Assembly (NCBI GenBank): GCA_900543345.1
Contig: UQRJ01000228.1
Coordinates: 1-5,074, forward strand
DNA from: an uncultured Sporolactobacillus sp.
GTDB taxonomy: Bacteria; Bacillota; Bacilli; Bacillales; Sporolactobacillaceae
Direction: 5' to 3'
DNA: 5,074 bases
In this document: one piece after another, positions 1 to 5,026 of the stretch
Layout: each line of letters starts with the position of its first letter
How positions within the stretch are numbered: position 1 is the stretch's first letter
Made by a program: the position numbers and the translations under genes
The notes under the pieces: model-generated
The model's input: only the letters and a program-made list of their open reading frames with translations
Told to the model about the DNA's origin: nothing
Database searches by the model: none

Positions 1-27
1 GGGCTCGGAGATGTGTATAAGAGACAG
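1..27. other. Nextera (Tn5) read-2 sequencing adapter remnant, not genomic
   Basis: These bases are the last 27 of the 34-base Illumina Nextera read-2 transposase adapter. Bases 9-27 are the 19-base hyperactive Tn5 mosaic end AGATGTGTATAAGAGACAG, and bases 1-8 (GGGCTCGG) belong to the read-2 tail. The genome starts at base 28. The segment is the exact reverse complement of 5027-5053, so the contig appears to have 27-base terminal inverted repeats that are purely technical. Any gene call that runs into it gains false residues. Confidence 0.98.
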
Positions 28-801
28 TTTTATCCGTTCCTGGATCGACAATACCTCGGTGACCGTCCGATCGACATCATCGAGTAACGCAAGCGTGCCG
101 TACACCGGATAACAGGCAGACTGCAGCCGCACCCGGCGGTCTTTAATCGTTTTTTTGACCGCCGCACATTTCTCCGCCATCGCCGGGCGATAGCGATCGG
201 TCAGGAAGGCCAGCAGGCAGGCCAAACTTTGCAAGGGGTCGTTCTTGCGAAAACCGTACTGCTGCAACGCAGAAAAATAGTGCTCTTCCCGATCTACTAA
301 GGCCTCGGCACGTTCATCCAACCGTGCCAGCAGGACGACCAACGTCACATCGCCTTTTTGCGTCAGAAAAAAGTGACGTTTCTTCAACAACCCATAAATC
401 GTTTCCCCTTTTTCCAACACAGCATTCGGCCGGTCTTCTCCTGAACAGGTCAGAATCGCCGCAGCCAAATAGGTCTGTTGCGATCGGGAAAAGCCGTGTT
501 CGATCAATCTCCGATTCATTTGAAGCAGCAAATCCACATCCGGTCGGCCTTTTTGTTCCGCCAGCAGCATCGCATCCAGACAATAGCGAATATCTCTCGT
601 TAAAGCAGAAAACCAGCCGGCGCCCTTTTTCATGCGACGATCCAGATGATCAAATTCTTCTGCGGAAAAATACTTACCGGCCGCCGTAAACTGCGAGGCG
701 ACAAGCAGACGCGTTGACACCGAAATCATCCTTAGCACCTTCGATACGGCTTTCATATTCTGCGTCAATAACTCGATTGTCTGATCCGGTTGAACAGCCA
801 C
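28..801 (-). CDS. Probable DUF4003 family protein, 3' end missing
   Basis: An open frame of 258 codons runs without a stop from a GTG at 801-799 to the adapter junction, so the C-terminus is missing. The start is supported by GGAGGTG at 813-807, five bases upstream, and an extended -10 promoter further up. The product is soluble, helical and lacks a signal peptide. It begins VAVQPDQTIELL and has two similar-looking helical segments: one around residues 90-118 (LLLQMNRRLIEHGFSRSQQ then YLAAAIL) and one around 134-161, with the notable motif IYGLLKKRHFFLT at 135-147 and VVLLARL at 155-161. A third, ALQQYGFRKNDPLQSLACLLAFL, covers 178-200. From memory, the pattern KKxHFFLT followed by an LLA helix and a GF-[RS]-K-x-[ND]-x-LQ segment is typical of DUF4003 proteins of Bacillota, about 300-330 residues long and of unknown function. 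The family match is recall, not a search. Reading on into the adapter would add the false tail LSLIHISEP. Confidence 0.8.
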
Positions 802-806
802 GATTT

Positions 807-813
807 CACCTCC
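807..813 (-). promoter_or_regulatory. Ribosome binding site of the DUF4003-like gene
   Basis: GGAGGTG on the minus strand, five bases before the GTG at 801. It is what decides the GTG start; no ATG with a comparable site lies nearby. Confidence 0.8.
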
Positions 814-832
814 AAAAGGCAACGTTTCCTTT

Positions 833-841
833 ATTTTAACA
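833..841 (-). promoter_or_regulatory. Extended -10 promoter of the DUF4003-like gene
   Basis: On the minus strand the bases read TGTTAAAAT: an extended TG, one base, then TAAAAT as the -10 hexamer. No good -35 hexamer lies 16-18 bases upstream, which fits an extended -10 promoter. Transcription would start near 826, giving a leader of about 25 bases that holds the ribosome binding site. Predicted from sequence only. Confidence 0.55.
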
Positions 842-872
842 TAGTCGATCTGATTGTTATGTAAAATATAAA

Positions 873-900
873 TTGCATAATGACGGATATATGTTACAAT
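873..900 (+). promoter_or_regulatory. Promoter of the XRE regulator operon
   Basis: TTGCAT (873-878) as -35, a 16-base spacer, then TACAAT (895-900) as -10, preceded by an extended TG at 892-893. Transcription would start near 907. This places the ATG at 880 inside the promoter and argues against it being the start codon of the downstream gene. The predicted start is very close to the ribosome binding site at 907-912, so the leader would be unusually short unless another promoter lies further upstream. Confidence 0.6.
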
Positions 901-906
901 ACGCAT

Positions 907-912
907 AAGGAG
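907..912 (+). promoter_or_regulatory. Ribosome binding site of the XRE regulator
   Basis: AAGGAG, 12 bases before the TTG at 925. The spacing is on the long side, but this is the only good site in the region and no site precedes the ATG at 880. Confidence 0.55.
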
Positions 913-924
913 CTGGAAATCGGA

Positions 925-1140
925 TTGATTAATCGTTTGAAAATTGCCCGTATTGAAGCGGGTATGACGCAGCTGCAGCTTGCCGAAAAGATCGGCGTCA
1001 CGCGCCAAACGATCGGTTTGATCGAAAAAGGTGCCTATAACCCGACATTGAACCTCTGCCTGGCGATCTGCCGCGTACTCGGCAAAACACTGGACGATCT
1101 ATTCTGGACGGAGGAGGAACCGAACCATGAAAAAAATTAA
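925..1140 (+). CDS. Small XRE-family (Cro/CI-type) transcriptional regulator
   Basis: With the TTG start at 925 the product is 71 residues and is almost entirely one HTH_3 domain. A first helix (NRLKIARIEAG, 3-13) is followed by the TQLQLAEKIGVTRQTIGLIEKG helix-turn-helix at about 15-36, with the usual Q16, A20, G24-V25, the recognition helix at 26-34 and the E-x-G turn. Next comes the family-typical YNPTLNLCLAI (38-48), then the closing helix ending LDDLFW. Small regulators of this kind usually repress their own operon as dimers; no ligand domain is present. The ATG at 880 would add 15 residues unlike the family and lies within the promoter. Its last 14 bases overlap the downstream membrane protein gene, implying coupled translation. 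The target is likely the divergent region 802-924, by inference. Confidence 0.9.
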   Translation: MINRLKIARIEAGMTQLQLAEKIGVTRQTIGLIEKGAYNPTLNLCLAICRVLGKTLDDLFWTEEEPNHEKN

Positions 1141-1561
1141 AGACGAACGACTACAACTGATCACGCTGAAAAATATCCGTATTGCTTTTGCCTTTCAGAC
1201 CTGCGCCTTGCTGGCAGCGTCTATATATACGGCGTTTACTAAGGGACCGAATGCGGCGATTGATTCGCCGGTTTTTCTAATTATGATGCTCTCCGGGACT
1301 CTACTGGCCTGGCTGCAAACGCGCGTATCCGGCGACATCGAAGCATCAAAACCGAAGCGGAAAAAGCCGCATCCCTATTTCTTTTATGTACTAATCGCCT
1401 TGGGAACGGGATTGCTCATCAGCCTTATTTTCTTTTTCGCCGACCGCGCCCATCCTTGGTTTGCGCTGACCGGCGGCGGAATCTTTTTCATCTGCATGCT
1501 GGCGGCCTACACGGTCATGTACTATCAGCGCAAACGCCGCGAACGCGATGAGGAGGACTGA
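1127..1561 (+). CDS. Four-helix membrane protein, partner of the XRE regulator (DUF6773-like?)
   Basis: The product has 144 residues and four predicted membrane segments, at about 19-37, 47-65, 84-104 and 112-133. A highly basic loop SKPKRKKPH (74-82) lies between helices 2 and 3 and a basic-acidic tail QRKRRERDEED ends the protein; by the positive-inside rule both face the cytoplasm, as does the N-terminus MKKIKDERL. The start has GGAGGAGG at 1110-1117 inside the regulator gene. Small XRE regulators in Bacillota are often followed by a membrane protein of this size opening with a K-x-DER-L motif, several grouped under DUF names such as DUF6773. I recall that resemblance but cannot confirm the family. 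It carries no catalytic motif. It may be a sensor or antagonist of the regulator or a protein controlled by it; function unknown. Confidence 0.82.
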   Translation: MKKIKDERLQLITLKNIRIAFAFQTCALLAASIYTAFTKGPNAAIDSPVFLIMMLSGTLLAWLQTRVSGDIEASKPKRKKPHPYFFYVLIALGTGLLISLIFFFADRAHPWFALTGGGIFFICMLAAYTVMYYQRKRRERDEED

Positions 1562-1565
1562 CTCC

Positions 1566-1781
1566 ATGGCATTCTGGACAAATTTTAAGGAACGCTACAT
1601 TTTTCGCTGCTCGGACTGCGGCCGGGAAATTAAGCCGGGCGAATTCATGAGTATCATCGCCACCGTCCCTCAAGAAAGCCGTTACGGCATGACCGAAGTC
1701 ATCATCAATCGTTACATCAAAGTCAGCGGCGGCAAGATCTATTGCCGGCATTGTTTTGAGCGGCGCTTCACTAATCACTAA
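1566..1781 (+). CDS. Small zinc-ribbon protein with two CxxC knuckles
   Basis: The product has 71 residues with one metal site: C15-x2-C18 (CSDC) and C60-x2-C63 (CRHC), the usual four-cysteine zinc ribbon. GREIKPGE follows the first knuckle and GGKIYCRHCFERRF ends the protein. About 40 residues lie between the knuckles, including YGMTEVIINRYI. The start is the ATG at 1566 with AGGAGG (1551-1556) nine bases upstream; an in-frame ATG at 1548 overlaps the end of the membrane gene and has no site of its own. It lies 4 bases after the membrane protein stop, so it is the last gene of the operon. It resembles short CxxC proteins of Bacillota that databases sometimes mislabel as Fe3+-hydroxamate transporter components; nothing here supports transport. 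No helix-turn-helix or enzymatic motif is visible. Role unknown; zinc binding is inferred from the cysteines. Confidence 0.85.
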   Translation: MAFWTNFKERYIFRCSDCGREIKPGEFMSIIATVPQESRYGMTEVIINRYIKVSGGKIYCRHCFERRFTNH

Positions 1782-1790
1782 AATCACTAA
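1768..1790 (+). repeat. TCACTAA direct repeats across the zinc-ribbon stop codon
   Basis: TCACTAA occurs at 1768-1774, 1775-1781 and 1784-1790; the last two form a perfect tandem 9-mer AATCACTAA (1773-1790). The second copy holds the TAA stop (1779-1781). The 44 bases up to the convergent gene (1782-1825) otherwise show no GC-rich hairpin with a T tract on either strand, so no terminator can be called. The repeat is probably replication slippage. Confidence 0.7.
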
Positions 1791-1825
1791 CTATTACAAA
1801 TCACCATAAGGCTCCCTTCGCTCGT

Positions 1826-2458
1826 TTAGAAATCTTTTTTTAAAAAAATTCGTCTAGAGAGACTGTAAGAGCAGATAGCTACGATCAAAGCGATTCCCAT
1901 AAGCTCAAATGTGAATTTCTGTAACTTGTGCGAAAAGAAATAATTAATAATACCAGATAGCAAAAGTAACATGAAGATAAAGCAGATCGAAGCAATCAGT
2001 GCCGCTCGCTGACCAAACTGATAATAGAGTGGGTAAGTGATCCCGGTGAGAATAACGACTGTTGAGAGCGACAGCAGCAGGGATGACAATAGGGAAAAAT
2101 GCAGGAAACGTTGATCCACAAACAAGCTCAGCAGCAATATGCATATAAAAATCAGGATATACGTAAACATCCACCAGGCGCCGATCATTACATATTTTGA
2201 ACGGACGATTATCGCCCGGCTGACCGGTAGGCTGAGCCGCATCCGTTGATGAAGACGTTCGTCCTCTTTTGTTCCAAAAACCGCTTGCAAGCAGATCATA
2301 TAGGCAATCAGACCGGTAACCAGGCTGAATATCAATGTATTTTCCGCTGCCGTTACATCACTATTGACCACCATAATAAAAAAGACGATGAAAGGAGCAG
2401 GAGCAATCACGCTGACGACTCTTTGTGTGCGCATTTCCATTTTCATCAAATTAAGCAT
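1826..2458 (-). CDS. ABC-2-type transporter permease (third permease of operon)
   Basis: The product has 210 residues and six predicted membrane helices, at about 14-31, 40-60, 92-114, 124-143, 152-172 and 186-201. Family marks are the cytoplasmic loop after helix 2 with ERLHQRMRLSLPVSR (67-81) followed by SKY, the TYPLYYQFG segment at 141-149, and the C-terminal RRIFLKKDF. These fit the ABC2_membrane_5 type (PF13346) of export permeases, which pair with a separately encoded ATPase. The start is the ATG at 2458, eight bases after GAGGAGG; the GTG at 2461 is also possible, but the paralogue upstream has the same MLxLM start and spacing. It is closely related to the gene at 2483-3139, as if duplicated. 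The coding strand ends with a T7A7 run (1848-1835) in the RIFLKKD codons. It is the last gene of the operon, 24 bases after the previous stop, and clearly AT-rich compared with the ATPase gene. Confidence 0.88.
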   Translation of the reverse strand: MLNLMKMEMRTQRVVSVIAPAPFIVFFIMVVNSDVTAAENTLIFSLVTGLIAYMICLQAVFGTKEDERLHQRMRLSLPVSRAIIVRSKYVMIGAWWMFTYILIFICILLLSLFVDQRFLHFSLLSSLLLSLSTVVILTGITYPLYYQFGQRAALIASICFIFMLLLLSGIINYFFSHKLQKFTFELMGIALIVAICSYSLSRRIFLKKDF

Positions 2459-2466
2459 CACAACTG

Positions 2467-2473
2467 CCTCCTC
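2467..2473 (-). promoter_or_regulatory. Ribosome binding site deciding the start of the third permease
   Basis: GAGGAGG, eight bases before the ATG at 2458 and five before the GTG at 2461. The spacing matches that of the paralogous permease upstream, favouring the ATG. Confidence 0.7.
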
Positions 2474-2482
2474 GTTGCTCGA

Positions 2483-3139
2483 TTAGAAATCTCTTTTCAG
2501 AAAAATCCGTACGGAAATCACATAAGAACATGCCGCGACAACGAGAGTGACCGCAGCAAAAACAAGCAACAGTCCCACCGGAGAGATATCTGTAACTACC
2601 TTTAAACCGATGAACTGGTTAATGGTCCCGGTCAGTGAAATCATGGCAAAAAAGAGAAAAAAAACGACCAATTGAGCAATACGATAACCAAACCAATAAT
2701 AGAGCGGATAGGAAAGCCCGGTAAAAAGGACCGTGATGCAAAGCGACAACAATATCGACATCGGAATAGAAAAGGCGACCGACATTTGTCCGGGAACAAG
2801 CCGCAAACTCATGTTCAACAGAAGACTCAACGCGTAGGCGATCAGCCACCACACCAAAATCATCATATACTTGGCGCGGACCACTGCAATGCGTGAAACC
2901 GGCAAACTGACCAGTAGCCAATTATTTGCACGCTCTCCTTCCGTTGTATTAAAATTTGATTGAATACTCATCAAGTAGCCGATAAAACCAACGCTTACAG
3001 AAAAAAACAGTGTATTTAGAACGACAGAATGTGCGAAATTATCGCTTGCCGTTACGTAAAACAACACCAAAATAGAAAAGACGACGATCAGGGCTGTTTT
3101 GTTCTGCGTTCGTATTTCTTTTTCCATTAGATGTAGCAT
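2483..3139 (-). CDS. ABC-2-type transporter permease (second permease of operon)
   Basis: The product has 218 residues and six predicted membrane helices, at about 15-31, 41-60, 92-112, 123-142, 154-174 and 187-208. The same marks as its neighbour appear: SLPVSR at 78-83 followed by RAKY, SYPLYYWFG at 143-151, and the end SVRIFLKRDF. It starts MLHLMEKEIRTQ against MLNLMKMEMRTQ in the gene downstream, so the two are recognisable tandem paralogues, although the loops differ. The start is the ATG at 3139, eight bases after AGGAGG (3153-3148); an in-frame TTG at 3145 is only two bases from that site and is unlikely. It lies 15 bases after the stop of the first permease, with its binding site filling that gap, so translation is probably coupled. 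It may form a heterodimeric channel with one of the other permeases, by inference from gene order. Confidence 0.88.
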   Translation of the reverse strand: MLHLMEKEIRTQNKTALIVVFSILVLFYVTASDNFAHSVVLNTLFFSVSVGFIGYLMSIQSNFNTTEGERANNWLLVSLPVSRIAVVRAKYMMILVWWLIAYALSLLLNMSLRLVPGQMSVAFSIPMSILLSLCITVLFTGLSYPLYYWFGYRIAQLVVFFLFFAMISLTGTINQFIGLKVVTDISPVGLLLVFAAVTLVVAACSYVISVRIFLKRDF

Positions 3140-3147
3140 CGTCAATA

Positions 3148-3153
3148 CCTCCT
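3148..3153 (-). promoter_or_regulatory. Ribosome binding site deciding the start of the second permease
   Basis: AGGAGG, eight bases before the ATG at 3139 and two before the alternative TTG at 3145. It sits in the 15-base gap after the first permease's stop codon. Confidence 0.75.
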
Positions 3154-3154
3154 G

Positions 3155-3778
3155 TTAGACGTCGTTGCGGTCAAATATGCGCAGCGAGACGCGATAAGAA
3201 ATGAACAACGATAAGATGGCAATTATTAAGAGTGCCGTCACAAGCAGTAGCTGAACGTCACCACTGGACAGCCAACGATTGGCACGATTATAAAACTCGC
3301 CGTGCCCAACGACCATAGCCACAATTCCTGCGACAAACCCGATTTGAGCGATGGTATGCATCCGCTGTAGACCGTATCGGTAATTAAGTGGGAGACAAAG
3401 TGAAATCAGGATTAAAGACAGACAGCAGGCCAACGTCAAAAAGAGAATATCGGTGTGCCAACGAATTTCTTTCGCTACTGCTGACGTGACCATGCGTAAA
3501 AGCGCAGTTGTCAGATACACAGCACCGACCCAGATCACGTTCACTATATACCGTGCCTTCAGCAACATTCGTCGCGTCACCGGCAGGCTGATCAGTAGGC
3601 GATAGTGAGTCTGTTGACGTAAGTTCACTGCCACAATAAGAATAGTGAAAGCACCCAAAACGACCGACTCGATCATCATGCCGTCGATTATGATTGATAG
3701 AAAATAAACGATTAAGACAAAAGCGGCGATCATCCATTTCCCGCGTATCCGCAGCTCTTTAAGCAGTAAAGCATACAC
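3155..3778 (-). CDS. ABC-2-type transporter permease (first permease of operon)
   Basis: The product has 207 residues and six predicted membrane helices, at about 15-32, 36-52, 78-98, 110-130, 141-158 and 175-195. It is the most divergent of the three permeases but keeps the shared pattern: KELRIRGKW at the start, LLISLPVTRR at 61-70 followed by KARYIV, LPLNYRYG at 129-136 in place of YPLYYxFG, and SLRIFDRNDV at the end. The start is the GTG at 3778, six bases after the ATPase stop; GGAAGGG in the last ATPase codons serves as binding site at about nine bases. The tight junction shows it belongs to the ATPase operon. It probably contributes half of the membrane channel; substrate unknown. The divergence from the other two suggests distinct, non-interchangeable roles rather than recent triplication. 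Confidence 0.86.
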   Translation of the reverse strand: MYALLLKELRIRGKWMIAAFVLIVYFLSIIIDGMMIESVVLGAFTILIVAVNLRQQTHYRLLISLPVTRRMLLKARYIVNVIWVGAVYLTTALLRMVTSAVAKEIRWHTDILFLTLACCLSLILISLCLPLNYRYGLQRMHTIAQIGFVAGIVAMVVGHGEFYNRANRWLSSGDVQLLLVTALLIIAILSLFISYRVSLRIFDRNDV

Positions 3779-3784
3779 AGCCGC

Positions 3785-4663
3785 TCACCCTTCCGTCTGC
3801 GGCTGCCGCTGGGCCTGGACAATATAGTACATGATCTCCTCCAGGTCGGGCCGTTCCAAATGCAAGCGCTTATTATCCGGCAACCTCTCGGCCTCGGTCC
3901 GCGTCATAAATGCTTCAAAGCCGAGTGGCCCTTGCTTCAGATAGATCGGCCGCGCCGCCTGTACTGCGGCCTCGTCGCCCTGCGGCCCTTTGACGAGCAT
4001 ATACGACTCGGCCAGCTCGTCGGCCGGCTTGCTGAAGATAATGCGGCCGTCAAGAATGAAAGTCAGATAATCAGCGACTTTTTCCAAATCACTCGTAATA
4101 TGCGTGGAAAAAAAGACCGACGTCTCACCATTCTGAATCACGTCCATCAATAGATCGAGCAATTCGCGGCGGAAAACGGGATCCAAGCCCGATGTCGGTT
4201 CGTCCATGATGATCAACTCGGCATGATGCGACAGTGCCACAGCAAGCGCAAACTTCATCTTCGTTCCTTTGGACAGGTCTTTCATTTTTTTATCGAGCGG
4301 CAGGCCGAACAGCTTGGCATAGCGGTAAAACCGGCTGTCGTCCCAGCGCGTGTAAAACGGTGCGATCACTTGCTTGTTTTTCTCCGCCGTCAGATGGCTA
4401 TAAAAGACGTCCTGATCGTAGACAAAGCCAATCCGCTGTTTCAATGCCACACCGTCTCGGCGAAACGGGCGGCCGAACAGCTGAACCTCCCCTGTATCAA
4501 TGTGCACCAAGTCCATGATGCAGCGGATCGTCGTACTTTTTCCTGCCCCATTGGGACCGATAAAGCCCATGATGTATCCCTTTGGTAATGCAAAACTGAT
4601 GTCCCGCAGTGCAAAACCTTTGAATTGTTTACCGACATGTCTAAGTTCGAGAATCGGTTCCAT
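3785..4663 (-). CDS. ABC transporter ATP-binding protein, YtrB-like
   Basis: The product has 292 residues, cytoplasmic, and couples ATP hydrolysis to transport by the adjacent permeases. Walker A is GPNGAGKST at 36-44, the signature is LSKGTKMK at 130-137, Walker B is LIIMDE at 150-155, the D-loop is SGLD at 158-161 and the switch histidine is H188 in FSTHI. The signature is LSKG rather than LSGGQ, and D83 in IGFVYDQD occupies the usual Q-loop glutamine position; as I recall, both are normal in the YtrB/EcsA-like exporter group. A further 75 or so residues follow the ATPase core as a C-terminal extension. The start is the ATG at 4663, seven bases after AGGGAGG; an ATG at 4669 overlaps the regulator stop (ATGA) but is one base from the site. 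An ATG at 4735 would add 24 residues lying inside the regulator gene and is rejected. The length equals that I recall for B. subtilis YtrB. Confidence 0.95.
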   Translation of the reverse strand: MEPILELRHVGKQFKGFALRDISFALPKGYIMGFIGPNGAGKSTTIRCIMDLVHIDTGEVQLFGRPFRRDGVALKQRIGFVYDQDVFYSHLTAEKNKQVIAPFYTRWDDSRFYRYAKLFGLPLDKKMKDLSKGTKMKFALAVALSHHAELIIMDEPTSGLDPVFRRELLDLLMDVIQNGETSVFFSTHITSDLEKVADYLTFILDGRIIFSKPADELAESYMLVKGPQGDEAAVQAARPIYLKQGPLGFEAFMTRTEAERLPDNKRLHLERPDLEEIMYYIVQAQRQPQTEG

Positions 4664-4665
4664 CG

Positions 4666-5026
4666 TCATTCCTCCCTGTACCACTTGCGAATCTGCCGAA
4701 TGATCGCCTCCAGCGGCAAGCGGTTTTCCCGGCAAGCGGCAATCATGCGGTGCAGTTTCGCAAGTAATTCATCTTGTCGTTTTTTGCGCAGTTCTTCCCG
4801 GCTGCGTTCGGTCACGAAATAGCCTTTGCCGGGCACCGCTTCAAGATAGCCGCCTTGCTCCAGTTCGGCATACGCACGCTTTGTCGTGATGACACTGACC
4901 GCCAACGCGCGGGCCAGTCGGCGGATTGACGGCATCCGCGTACCGCCGGGAATGCGGCCGTCAAGAATCTGCGCGGCAATCTGCATTTCAATTTGCTCGT
5001 AGATCGACTGATCGGCAGTATGTGAG
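4666..5026 (-). CDS. GntR/YtrA-family transcriptional repressor, 5' end missing
   Basis: The final 119 codons are present plus a TGA at 4668-4666; the start is beyond the adapter junction. Starting at the first genomic codon (SHTADQSIYEQI), the winged-helix domain shows QSIYEQIEMQIAAQILDG (6-23), MPSIRRLARAL (31-41), the recognition helix VSVITTKRAYAELEQGG (43-59) and the wing VPGKGYFV (64-71). A helical tail of about 45 residues follows, the short dimerisation region that marks the YtrA subfamily and replaces the larger ligand domain of other GntR proteins. Only some five to ten N-terminal residues should be missing. Such proteins repress their own transporter operon, and the ATPase gene begins at its stop codon, so co-regulation is very likely. 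An apparent ATG at 5055 lies in the adapter and gives the false N-terminus MGSEMCIRDS. Confidence 0.93.
4671..4677 (-). promoter_or_regulatory. Ribosome binding site deciding the start of the ATPase gene
   Basis: AGGGAGG within the last codons of the regulator gene, seven bases before the ATG at 4663 but only one before the ATG at 4669. This favours the start at 4663 and implies translational coupling to the regulator. Confidence 0.75.

Larger units (their letters stand above)
832..901. repeat. Inverted pair of near-identical 12-mers in the divergent control region
   Basis: The plus strand has TATGTTACAATA at 890-901 and the minus strand has TATGTTAAAATA at 843-832: 11 of 12 positions match, in inverted orientation, with 46 bases between. 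Each contains the -10 box of its promoter. A shortened plus-strand relative, TATGTAAAATA, lies at 858-868, and short arms TTATG (857-861) and CATAA (876-880) surround the centre. The pair could be operator half-sites for the XRE regulator encoded next door. The resemblance could also arise simply because both are extended -10 promoters. Confidence 0.5.

Noticed and set aside
314..689. Opposing frames at 324-689 (+) and 314-583 (-)
   Set aside because: Both lie inside the continuous 258-codon minus-strand gene, have no convincing ribosome binding site and give low-complexity products unlike known proteins.
1835..1850. T7A7 tract as an intrinsic terminator for the zinc-ribbon operon
   Set aside because: There is no GC-rich stem before the T run, and the tract is explained by the codons of the conserved RIFLKKD end of the permease.
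2246..2605. Plus-strand frame spanning the junction of two permease genes
   Set aside because: It is antisense to two well-supported membrane protein genes; its His/Arg/Asn-rich product is the complement of hydrophobic codons.
3860..4588. Plus-strand frames antisense to the ATPase gene (3860-4153, 4223-4588)
   Set aside because: The minus-strand frame contains all ABC ATPase motifs; these are shadows without supporting signals.
4664..4735. Longer ATPase start at 4735 with 24 extra residues
   Set aside because: The extra stretch lies within the regulator coding sequence in another frame; the ATG at 4663 has a well-spaced AGGGAGG and gives the usual family N-terminus.
28..5026. RNA genes, CRISPR arrays, riboswitches or prophage genes
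   Set aside because: I saw no regularly spaced repeats, no tRNA-like cloverleaf and no long structured leader; intergenic space is limited to 802-924 and gaps of 44 bases or less.
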